Shown here: piece by piece, positions 57,329 to 64,000 of the stretch | Position numbering within the stretch: the stretch's first letter is position 1 | Layout of the letters: every line of letters begins with the position of its first letter | Origin: Afipia sp. 1NLS2 | Lineage (GTDB): Bacteria > Pseudomonadota > Alphaproteobacteria > Rhizobiales > Xanthobacteraceae | NCBI RefSeq assembly: GCF_000178995.1 | Contig: NZ_ADVZ01000001.1 | Span: 1,150,001-1,214,000, forward strand | Length of the DNA stretch: 64,000 nt | Direction: 5' to 3' | Translations under genes and position numbers: made by a program | Notes under the pieces: generated by a model | The model's database searches: none | Told to the model about the DNA's origin: nothing | What the model saw: only the letters and a program-made list of their open reading frames with translations

Positions 57329-58033
57329 ATGGCGCAAAAGAAAACCGCTTCCCCGTCCCGAAGCGCGTCTCGCGAGAACGACAATCTCGCCCGTTTTCAG
57401 CGCATGCCGAAATTTTTGCGCATCGTTTATGCCCGGCCGCGTTTTTTCATGTCGATCGCGGTCGGACTTGTCCTTCTGTTCCTGCTGCCAACCTCGCTGC
57501 GCGCGGCAACCCGCCTGTTGCTGGCGTGGGATATCGCGGTCTCGCTGTATCTGCTGCTCGCCTATATCCCCGCCTTTCTCGGCGGCCCTCGTTACATCCG
57601 CCGCCTCGCCGCAACCATCGACGACGGGCGGTTTCTCGTTCTCGCAATCACGTTGATCGCGGCCTTCGCGTCTCTCGCCGCGATCATCTTCGAGCTTGGG
57701 CAGGCGCAGCGTGCGCCCTACCAACTGGGCCTCGCCATCGTCACCATCACGCTGTCATGGGCCGCCATTCACACCACCTTCGCGCTGCATTACGCGCGCG
57801 AGTATTACCACGAGGACACCCGCGGGCTAGCCTTCCCGGGCGATGAAGACGATCCCGATTACTGGGACTTCATCTACTTCTCCTTCGTCGTCGGCATGAC
57901 AGCGCAGGTGTCCGATGTCGGCATCACCGACAGGATGATCCGTCGCACCGCGACGGTGCATGGTATCGTCTCATTCGTGTTCAATACCGCGCTGCTGGCA
58001 TTGATGGTCAACATCGCCGCCAGCGCTCTCTAA
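57329..58033 (+). CDS. DUF1345-family membrane protein
   Basis: A 234-residue membrane protein of the DUF1345 family, unknown function. A basic N-terminus (Ser/Lys/Arg-rich, ~35 residues) is followed by about five hydrophobic helices: SIAVGLVLLFLLPTSL, DIAVSLYLLLAYIPAFL, RFLVLAITLIAAFASLAAII, LGLAIVTITLSWAAIHTTFA and a final VSFVFNTALLALMVN. The family signature YYHEDTRGLAFPGDEDDPDY and DFIYFSFVVGMTAQVSDVGI is present. ATG 57329 has AAGGA 4 bases before it. Confidence 0.9.
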   Translation: MAQKKTASPSRSASRENDNLARFQRMPKFLRIVYARPRFFMSIAVGLVLLFLLPTSLRAATRLLLAWDIAVSLYLLLAYIPAFLGGPRYIRRLAATIDDGRFLVLAITLIAAFASLAAIIFELGQAQRAPYQLGLAIVTITLSWAAIHTTFALHYAREYYHEDTRGLAFPGDEDDPDYWDFIYFSFVVGMTAQVSDVGITDRMIRRTATVHGIVSFVFNTALLALMVNIAASAL

Positions 58034-58056
58034 TCTGATTAGGATAACGCTTTCCG

Positions 58057-59664
58057 GTGACTCACGCCTTTCTGACCTTCCTTCTCGTTCTGAGCGTGCT
58101 CGCGGCATCGGCGACGATGGCGCGGCGGCTCGAACTGACACCCGCCATCGTCTTCCTCATCGTCGGCATCGTGCTCGCTTTCATGCCGGGCTTTCCGCCG
58201 ATCGAGATGAAACCGGAGGGCGTGCTGCTTCTGGTGCTGCCGCCACTGATCTACTCGGCCGGCGTGTCGATGAGCTGGCGCGAATTCAAATTCAACCTGC
58301 GCCCCATCGCGCTGCTCGCGGTCGGCTGCGTGATCTTCACCACCTGCGCGGTTGCCGTTGCCGTGCATTACATGCTGGGCCTGCCATGGGGAGTCGGCTT
58401 CGTGCTCGGCGCCATCGTCTCGCCGCCCGACGTGATCGCGCCGCTGGCCATCGCGCGCCGCCTCGGCCTGCCTCACCGCATCCTGGTGGTGCTCGAAGGC
58501 GAAGGACTCGCCAACGATGCGACCGCGCTCATCCTCTACCGCTTCGCGGTCATGGCGGTATCCACCGGGGCATTCTCGCTGTCGTCGGCCGCTGGCAGTT
58601 TCGTCGCCATCGTGATTTGCGAATTGCTGTTCGGCATCGCGGTGGGCTGGCTCAGTCTTCGGCTGCGGCAATGGGCAGGCGATCCGCGCGTCGAGATCAC
58701 GCTATCGCTGCTCACGCCCTACCTCGCCTTCTGGGTACCCGAACACGCCGGTGGATCGGGCGTGCTCGCCACCGTGGTCGCCGGTCTCTATGTGAGCTGG
58801 AACGGCCCGCTGCTGATTTCGGCGGCAACGCGCCTGCAAGGCATCTTCTTCTGGGACTTCGCGACCTGGCTGATCGAAGGCGTGCTGTTCCTGATCGTCG
58901 GATTCGAGACGCGCGCGCTCGTCGAGGCATCGAAGTCGCTTCCGGTCCATGACATCATCTCCGCCATCGCCATCACGACCGTCATCGTGATTGTCGCGCG
59001 CTTCATCTGGGTGTTTCCCGGCGCCTACCTGCCGCGCCTGCTCAGCAAGCGCATCCGGGCGCGCGAAGAGCCCCCGCCATGGCGCGGCATTGCCATTGTC
59101 GGCTTCACTGGAATTCGCGGCGTGGTCTCGCTGGCGGTGGCGCTCGCCCTGCCGCTGACCCTGGACAATGGCGACCCGTTTCCGCATCGCGACCTGATCC
59201 TGCTGGTCTCGTTCGGCGTGATCTTCCTCACCGTGGTCGGGATTGGGAGTACGCTGCCTTTCGTCGCGCGGGTGCTCGGCGTGACCGAGTACGGGCATTT
59301 CGAGGCAAAACACGAGCGCGAAAAAGAGATCGCGGCACGGCGCGAGCTTGTCGCGGCCTCGCGCAAGGAATTGAACCGGATCGTCAAGGAACGCCAACTG
59401 CCGGAAGGTCTCGCGCGATTTCTTGAAACGCGCCACGAGATGCGCGTGCGCGCTTTGCCCGACCCGCCCGCCAAGGACGGCGAGTTCACACCGGCGACCC
59501 GCGGCGCGATCATGGTGCGGGAGATCATCTCAATTGAGCGTAAGCTGCTGCACAAGCTGCTGCGCGAGGGAAAGATCACCGACGAGACGCGTCGACGGAT
59601 CGAGCGCGACCTCGATCTGGAAGAAGCCGTGGTCGACAACCGCGAGAAGAACTCGCCGCTTTAG
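58057..59664 (+). CDS. CPA1-family Na+(K+)/H+ antiporter
   Basis: A 535-residue cation/proton antiporter. About twelve membrane helices are followed by a ~130-residue charged cytoplasmic tail. Ion-binding region motifs are GAIVSPPDVIAPLAIARRLG and LEGEGLANDATALILYRFAV, with the paired Asp residues of electroneutral CPA1 exchangers, and GFTGIRGVVSLAVALALPL. It exchanges Na+ or K+ for protons in pH/salt balance. The start is GTG with AGGA about 12 bases upstream. It lies 23 bases after the DUF1345 gene and is convergent with ispG. Confidence 0.93.
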   Translation: MTHAFLTFLLVLSVLAASATMARRLELTPAIVFLIVGIVLAFMPGFPPIEMKPEGVLLLVLPPLIYSAGVSMSWREFKFNLRPIALLAVGCVIFTTCAVAVAVHYMLGLPWGVGFVLGAIVSPPDVIAPLAIARRLGLPHRILVVLEGEGLANDATALILYRFAVMAVSTGAFSLSSAAGSFVAIVICELLFGIAVGWLSLRLRQWAGDPRVEITLSLLTPYLAFWVPEHAGGSGVLATVVAGLYVSWNGPLLISAATRLQGIFFWDFATWLIEGVLFLIVGFETRALVEASKSLPVHDIISAIAITTVIVIVARFIWVFPGAYLPRLLSKRIRAREEPPPWRGIAIVGFTGIRGVVSLAVALALPLTLDNGDPFPHRDLILLVSFGVIFLTVVGIGSTLPFVARVLGVTEYGHFEAKHEREKEIAARRELVAASRKELNRIVKERQLPEGLARFLETRHEMRVRALPDPPAKDGEFTPATRGAIMVREIISIERKLLHKLLREGKITDETRRRIERDLDLEEAVVDNREKNSPL

Positions 59665-59681
59665 AACACACCGCCTAAACG

Positions 59682-59706
59682 AAAATGGCCGGGACGAAGC
59701 CCGGCC
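59682..59706 (-). terminator. Intrinsic terminator of ispG
   Basis: GGCCGGG, loop ACGAAG, CCCGGCC. Read on the minus strand it is followed by ATTTTC, so it mainly serves ispG, between the convergent antiporter gene and ispG. Confidence 0.75.
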
Positions 59707-59740
59707 ACCGACAATCCCGAATTCTCAAAACCGCCGAAAA

Positions 59741-61033
59741 CTATTCCGCCGCCGTGACCTTGGCGTTCGCGCCGTAACGCTGGTCGATGTAATCGATCAC
59801 CAGCGCCTTGAAATCGGCTGCGATGGTCGGCCCGCGCAGGGTGCGGAATTTCTGGCCATCAACGAACACCGGCGCGGCCGGCGTCTCGCCAGTACCCGGC
59901 AATGAGATGCCGATATTGGCATGCTTGGATTCGCCGGGGCCGTTGACGATGCAACCCATCACCGCGACGTTGAGCTGCTCGACGCCCGGATAGCGCGTCT
60001 TCCAGTTCGGCATCTCGTCGCGGATGAAGCTCTGGATGTCGCGCGCCAGTTCCTGGAACACGGTCGAAGTGGTGCGGCCGCAGCCGGGGCACGCCGCGAC
60101 CAACGGCACGAAGGTGCGGAAGCCCATGGTTTGCAGGATTTCCTGACCGACCTTCACTTCCAGCGTACGGTCGCCGCCGGGCTCAGGCGTCAGCGAGACG
60201 CGAATGGTGTCGCCGATACCGTCCTGCAGGAGAATGCCAAGCGCGGCGGATGACGCCACGATGCCCTTCGAGCCCATGCCCGCTTCAGTCAAGCCGAGAT
60301 GGATCGCGTAATCGGAGCGCGAGGCCAGTTCGCGGTACACCGCGATCAAATCCTGCACGTTCGACACCTTCGCCGATAGGATCATCTTGTCCTTCGGCAG
60401 GCCGATCTCTTCGGCGCGCTTGGCCGACAACAGCGCCGATTGCACCATAGCCTCGCGCGTCACCGCGCGGGCGTCGATCGGATTCGGCGACTTGGCGTTG
60501 TCTTCCATCAGGCGCGTCAGCAATTCCTGATCGAGCGAGCCCCAGTTGGCGCCGATACGAATCGCCTTGTTGTTCTTGATGGCAATCTCGACGATGTCGG
60601 TGAACTGGCTGTCGCGCTTGTTCTTGAAGCCGACATTGCCGGGATTGATGCGATATTTTGCGAGCGCAGCCGCGCAGTCCGGGTATTCGGCCAGGAGCTT
60701 GTGGCCGATGTAGTGGAAGTCGCCGATCAGCGGCACGTCCACACCCATCTTGTCGAGTTTCTCGCGGATGTGCGGAACAGCGGCCGCTGCTTCCTCGCGA
60801 TCCACCGTGATGCGCACCATCTCCGAGCCCGCGCGGGCGAGAGCCGCAACCTGCGTCACCGTGGATTCGACATCCGCGGTGTCGGTGTTGGTCATCGACT
60901 GCACGACGATGGGCGCGCCGCCGCCGACCTTGACGTTGCCGACCGTGACCTGAACGGTCTTGTGGCGGCCCTTCGGGCCAGCCTGAATTTCTTTCACGTC
61001 CTGCGGGCGGGCTAGCAAATCGGCATCGGTCAT
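59741..61033 (-). CDS. ispG: 4-hydroxy-3-methylbut-2-enyl-diphosphate synthase
   Basis: A 430-residue 4Fe-4S enzyme of the MEP isoprenoid pathway, converting MEcPP to HMBPP. The cluster ligands are Cys315 and Cys318 (CPGCGRT) and Cys361 ([11 protein letters not shown]). The N-terminal TIM barrel carries [20 protein letters not shown] and [11 protein letters not shown]. Length is typical of alphaproteobacterial IspG. The polyprenyl synthase upstream in the window uses its downstream products. About 205 bases separate it from the zur gene; no gene is seen there. Confidence 0.97.
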   Translation of the reverse strand: MTDADLLARPQDVKEIQAGPKGRHKTVQVTVGNVKVGGGAPIVVQSMTNTDTADVESTVTQVAALARAGSEMVRITVDREEAAAAVPHIREKLDKMGVDVPLIGDFHYIGHKLLAEYPDCAAALAKYRINPGNVGFKNKRDSQFTDIVEIAIKNNKAIRIGANWGSLDQELLTRLMEDNAKSPNPIDARAVTREAMVQSALLSAKRAEEIGLPKDKMILSAKVSNVQDLIAVYRELASRSDYAIHLGLTEAGMGSKGIVASSAALGILLQDGIGDTIRVSLTPEPGGDRTLEVKVGQEILQTMGFRTFVPLVAACPGCGRTTSTVFQELARDIQSFIRDEMPNWKTRYPGVEQLNVAVMGCIVNGPGESKHANIGISLPGTGETPAAPVFVDGQKFRTLRGPTIAADFKALVIDYIDQRYGANAKVTAAE

Positions 61034-61238
61034 GGCGTTGAAATATCAGCTTTGTGTGACAGCCGGCCATCTGCCGGCATAATGGAGACATCTACCAGAA
61101 AAGCCTGTGTAACTTAAAGGCCTTGGCAAATGCCAGCGAAGGCGGATCGCGCGAACCAGGGCTTTCTTCGATACCCTTAAGTAAATGGGCGTCAAAAATG
61201 GCTTTGCAAAGGACCTTTTCGCGGTTTCGGTGCCGTTT

Positions 61239-61727
61239 TCAGGCCGCCCGCTGGCAATGGCCACACAAACCGGTGATCTCCACCACCGAAAGTTTTGGTG
61301 AAAATCCGGTTCCATCGACCATCTCGGCGACGCTCCGGGCAAGCGTGGCGGCGGGAATTTCGCCGACCGAGCCGCAGCGGTCGCAGATCAGGAGCGCCAC
61401 GACGGGCGTGGCGTCATGACTGTGCACGCAGGCCAGAAAGGCGTTGCGGCTCTCGATGCGGTGCACGAGGCCGTTTTCCATGAGAAATTCGAGGGCGCGA
61501 TAGATCGTGATCGGCGCCGGGCGGGGCATGATACGGGCCAGATCGTCAATGATTTCATAGGCTCCGAGCGGCTTGTGGCTTGCCAGCAGCGCCTGCAGCA
61601 CCCGCCTGCGAATCGGCGTGAATTTCTGCCCCCGGGCCGCGCATTGCTGTTCCGCATGGGACATCGCGTCCGCCGCACAGCGTCCGTGATCATGATCCGG
61701 TGCCGGAAAAGCGGGCTTCAGAGGCAT
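61239..61727 (-). CDS. zur: Fur-family regulator, Zur type
   Basis: A 162-residue Fur-family metalloregulator with a winged-helix domain (TPIRRRVLQALLASHKPLGA, ITIYRALEFLMENGLVHRIE) and a dimerisation domain with two CxxC pairs, CDRCG and CGHCQ, plus CVHSHDATP. The Cys-rich pattern and absence of the Fur HHDH signature favour zinc sensing (Zur) over iron. Zur would repress zinc-uptake genes; none is in the window, so the assignment rests on protein features. It is divergent from the patatin gene, with repeated boxes between. Confidence 0.85.
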   Translation of the reverse strand: MPLKPAFPAPDHDHGRCAADAMSHAEQQCAARGQKFTPIRRRVLQALLASHKPLGAYEIIDDLARIMPRPAPITIYRALEFLMENGLVHRIESRNAFLACVHSHDATPVVALLICDRCGSVGEIPAATLARSVAEMVDGTGFSPKLSVVEITGLCGHCQRAA

Positions 61728-61758
61728 GGGAACGCTTTCTTTATTGCAGCTATGCTGC

Positions 61759-61849
61759 GCAACATAACTTTTAATATCAATAGCTTAACTGGAATCAACC
61801 TTACTGAAAGGCAGGATTCACATCGTTGCTATTGCATTGCAACATAACT
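61759..61849. promoter_or_regulatory. Two GCAACATAACT boxes, 80 bases apart, between zur and patatin genes
   Basis: GCAACATAACT occurs at 61759-61769 and 61839-61849. Each has an inverted repeat at or beside it: GCAGC-TAT-GCTGC (61746-61758), abutting the first box, and GTTGC-N9-GCAAC (61825-61843), which shares bases with the second. They resemble half-sites of a metal regulator and could be Zur autoregulatory sites; that is inference. Confidence 0.4.
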
Positions 61850-61933
61850 GGCCTAGCTTTTGTCGGTGGCCGCACCGCCGCGGTAACATGCAGATCATAT
61901 AATAAATGCTGGGATCACAGAAAGCAGGCCGCC

Positions 61934-63040
61934 GTGGCATCAAACCTGAAATCCTATCTCGATAGCCTCGCCCCCTGGGTGGTTGCCGGCAACCGGAGCA
62001 CCCGGCCGAGCGTCAAGAAGATCAACCTCGCTTTGCAGGGTGGCGGCGCCCACGGCGCTTTCACCTGGGGCGTGCTCGACCATCTTCTCTCCGACGGGCG
62101 GCTGGAAGTCACCGGCCTGTCCGGTGCTTCGGCCGGAGCGGTCAATGCGGTGATGGTCGCCGATGGCCTCGCGCGCGGCGGCCCCGAGGAAGCACGTAAG
62201 CGCCTCGCCGAGTTCTGGCGCGCGGCGAGCGTCGGTGGAGACCTGCCGCCAGTGCAGCGCGCCATCGCCGATCGGCTGTTCTCGATCTTTCCCTTCTCGA
62301 CCTCACCGGTGCAGAACTGGTTCGAGACGATGTCGCATTATTTTTCGCCTTACGATTTCAACCCGCTCAACATCAATCCGTTGAGCGAATTGATTGCACG
62401 CTTCGTCGATTTCGACGCGATCCACGCCAGCGACCTTGCGCTCTATATCTCCGCCACCAACGTCCACACCGGGCGGCTCAAGGTATTTTGCCGCAACTCT
62501 GTCAATGCCGACGTGGTGATGGCCTCCGCCGCGCTGCCCTATCTGTTCCGCGCCGTGGAGATCGACGGCGTGCCCTATTGGGACGGCGGCTACATGGGCA
62601 ATCCCGTGATTTTTCCGTTCCTGCAGGCCACCGACAGCGAGGACGTGCTGGTGGTGCAGATCAACCCGGTGTCGCAGGAGGTCACACCGAAAACCTCCGC
62701 CGAGATCGTCAAGCGGCTGAACGAGATCACCTTCAATTCCGCGCTGATCTCCGAACTGCGCACGATGGATTTTGTCAACCAGTTGATCGATGACGGACGG
62801 CTGCCGCGCGGCAAGGAGCACAACCAGTACCGGCGGCTGAACATTCACCGGATCGACCTCGGCACATTCGCATCCAACCTCGATGGCCTCAGCAAGTTGA
62901 AGAACGATTACGATTTCTTCGAATCGCTGCATGAGGAAGGCGTGCGCGCCGCCACTGCGTTTCTCGACAGCCATTTCGACGATATCGGCGAGCGCGGCAC
63001 GCTCGACCTTGCCGCCGAATCCGGCGTGGAATGGGCATAA
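61934..63040 (+). CDS. Patatin-like phospholipase
   Basis: A 368-residue patatin-type lipid acyl hydrolase. The oxyanion loop LALQGGGAHGAFTWGVL is followed by the nucleophile Ser66 in GLSGASAGA (GxSxG), and the catalytic dyad Asp217 in YWDGGYMGNP (DG-G/A). It probably cleaves phospholipids or other esters in the cytoplasm or membrane face; there is no signal peptide. The start is GTG 61934 with AGG upstream, as no ATG lies in frame near the family start. mutS follows 87 bases later. Confidence 0.9.
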   Translation: MASNLKSYLDSLAPWVVAGNRSTRPSVKKINLALQGGGAHGAFTWGVLDHLLSDGRLEVTGLSGASAGAVNAVMVADGLARGGPEEARKRLAEFWRAASVGGDLPPVQRAIADRLFSIFPFSTSPVQNWFETMSHYFSPYDFNPLNINPLSELIARFVDFDAIHASDLALYISATNVHTGRLKVFCRNSVNADVVMASAALPYLFRAVEIDGVPYWDGGYMGNPVIFPFLQATDSEDVLVVQINPVSQEVTPKTSAEIVKRLNEITFNSALISELRTMDFVNQLIDDGRLPRGKEHNQYRRLNIHRIDLGTFASNLDGLSKLKNDYDFFESLHEEGVRAATAFLDSHFDDIGERGTLDLAAESGVEWA

Positions 63041-63127
63041 AATCCCGGCGCGGAACGGGGAAAACCCCGATTCCGTGGCCGTTCCGGGTGTGAAGCCCAC
63101 CCTTAATTTTGCTAGCGTGCCCGCGCC

Positions 63128-64000
63128 ATGACGATGCACGCCCCATCCCCCACAACGACCGCGCCTGCCGAGCCCAAAGACACGGCTGCGCGCGTGACGC
63201 CGATGATGGAGCAATACCTCGAGATCAAGGCCGCCAATCCGGGCCTGTTGCTGTTCTACCGGATGGGCGATTTCTACGAATTGTTCTTCGAGGACGCGGA
63301 GACCGCCTCGCGCGCGCTCGGCATCATGCTCACCAAGCGCGGCAAGCATCAGGGCGAAGACATCCCGATGTGCGGCGTACCGGTGGAGCGATCCGACGAC
63401 TACCTGCACCGGCTGATCGCACTTGGCCATCGCGTTGCGGTGTGCGAGCAGATGGAGGACCCGGCCGAGGCGAAGAAGCGCGGCGCCAAGAGCGTGGTGC
63501 GCCGTGACGTGGTGCGCCTCGTCACACCGGGCACGCTGACGGAAGACAATCTCCTCGACGCCAAGGCCAACAATTATCTGATGGCGATCGCGCGCGTTCG
63601 CGCCTCCAGCGGCGACGACCGCCTTGGACTCGCATGGATCGACATCTCGACTTCGGAATTCACCATCACCGAATGCAGCGCGGGCGAATTGTCCACTACG
63701 CTCGCGCGCGTCAGCCCGAACGAGATCGTCGTGCCGGACGCGATCTTCGGTGACGAGACACTCGGCCCGATCCTGCGCGAGCATACCGCCGTGACCCCGC
63801 TGACCCGCGACGTGTTCGACAGCGCCAATGCCGAACAGCGGCTGTGCGCGTATTTCGCCGTCGCCACCATGGACGGCCTCGCCACGCTGTCGCGGCTGGA
63901 AGCCACCGCCGCGGCCGCCGCCGTCACCTATGTCGAGCGCACGCAGGTCGGCAAGCATCCGCCGCTGTCTCCGCCTGCGCGCGAACTCGCAGGCACCACG
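63128..64000 (+). CDS. mutS: DNA mismatch repair protein MutS, 5' part
   Basis: The reading frame runs off the right edge; 291 residues are visible. MutS domain I is clear: [20 protein letters not shown], then [20 protein letters not shown] with the mismatch-wedging Phe49 and Glu51 (F-x-E), followed by [30 protein letters not shown] and the connector domain ([16 protein letters not shown]). It recognises mispairs and recruits MutL. ATG 63128 is used; ATG 63134 is also possible. The ATPase domain lies outside the window. Confidence 0.97.
   Translation, partial: MTMHAPSPTTTAPAEPKDTAARVTPMMEQYLEIKAANPGLLLFYRMGDFYELFFEDAETASRALGIMLTKRGKHQGEDIPMCGVPVERSDDYLHRLIALGHRVAVCEQMEDPAEAKKRGAKSVVRRDVVRLVTPGTLTEDNLLDAKANNYLMAIARVRASSGDDRLGLAWIDISTSEFTITECSAGELSTTLARVSPNEIVVPDAIFGDETLGPILREHTAVTPLTRDVFDSANAEQRLCAYFAVATMDGLATLSRLEATAAAAAVTYVERTQVGKHPPLSPPARELAGTT

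Noticed and set aside
62303-63958. 551-residue minus-strand frame opposite the patatin and mutS genes
   Set aside because: Both opposing genes have clear catalytic or recognition motifs; this frame shows none.

Overview
The window is a stretch of GC-rich chromosome from an alphaproteobacterium, most likely Nitrobacteraceae/Bradyrhizobiaceae (an Afipia, Oligotropha, Nitrobacter or Bradyrhizobium relative). This placement is inferred from the gene set: a CarD regulator with a lysine/alanine-rich N-terminus, DUF4167, DUF1178, CobS/CobT, PhaR beside phaA/phaB, an Azotobacter-type 7Fe ferredoxin, a Zur-type Fur protein and a tricarboxylate transporter. No rRNA, tRNA, CRISPR array, insertion sequence or prophage was recognised. 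Almost all the sequence is dense, vertically inherited-looking core genome.

Layout. 1-8 kb: a truncated nuclease-like gene and an M48 lipoprotein metalloprotease, convergent with carD, fdxA, an S4 RNA-binding protein and a SUV3-like RNA helicase, then a DUF3108 protein. 8.5-12.3 kb: rpmB with a clear promoter, then a tctCBA tripartite transporter. 12.4-16.7 kb: cobS, a GNAT gene, cobT and a Tat-exported phytase-like protein. 17-24.3 kb: DedA, DnaJ-like, BolA, a CNNM/CBS protein, aroB and aroK, facing a 48-residue membrane microprotein, xerD and accA. 24.4-31.9 kb: an L,D-transpeptidase lipoprotein, secA, a parvulin isomerase, argJ and mutT.

31.9-45.2 kb: a methyltransferase, then comF-grxC-nitrilase-DUF1178 (the last three overlapping), an EamA exporter, ubiG, a PH-domain membrane protein, lysC, marC, ptsP, prfA-prmC and DUF4167. 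45.2-52 kb: a methyltransferase, gloB and a cupin, an EamA exporter, the phaB/phaA/phaR polyhydroxybutyrate block and an FkbM methyltransferase. 52-64 kb: a GGDEF/EAL protein, a small conserved-looking protein, a membrane protein, rpmF, mtgA, a polyprenyl synthase, DUF1345, a CPA1 antiporter, ispG, zur, a patatin and the 5' part of mutS.

Functional links: aroK-aroB, ispG with polyprenyl synthase (isoprenoid precursors), phaA-phaB-phaR (PHB synthesis and its regulator), prfA-prmC (a release factor and its methylase), and the coupled cobS-GNAT-cobT cobaltochelatase operon. Many neighbours overlap by 1-4 bases, which implies translational coupling. I found no defence island or clearly novel multi-gene system. 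The best leads are small: a palindrome spanning the -10 box of the carD promoter, two short genes (22048-22194 and 54034-54360), a 473-base non-coding region with repeated hairpins at 44008-44480, and repeated sequence boxes around zur and in the phaR leader.
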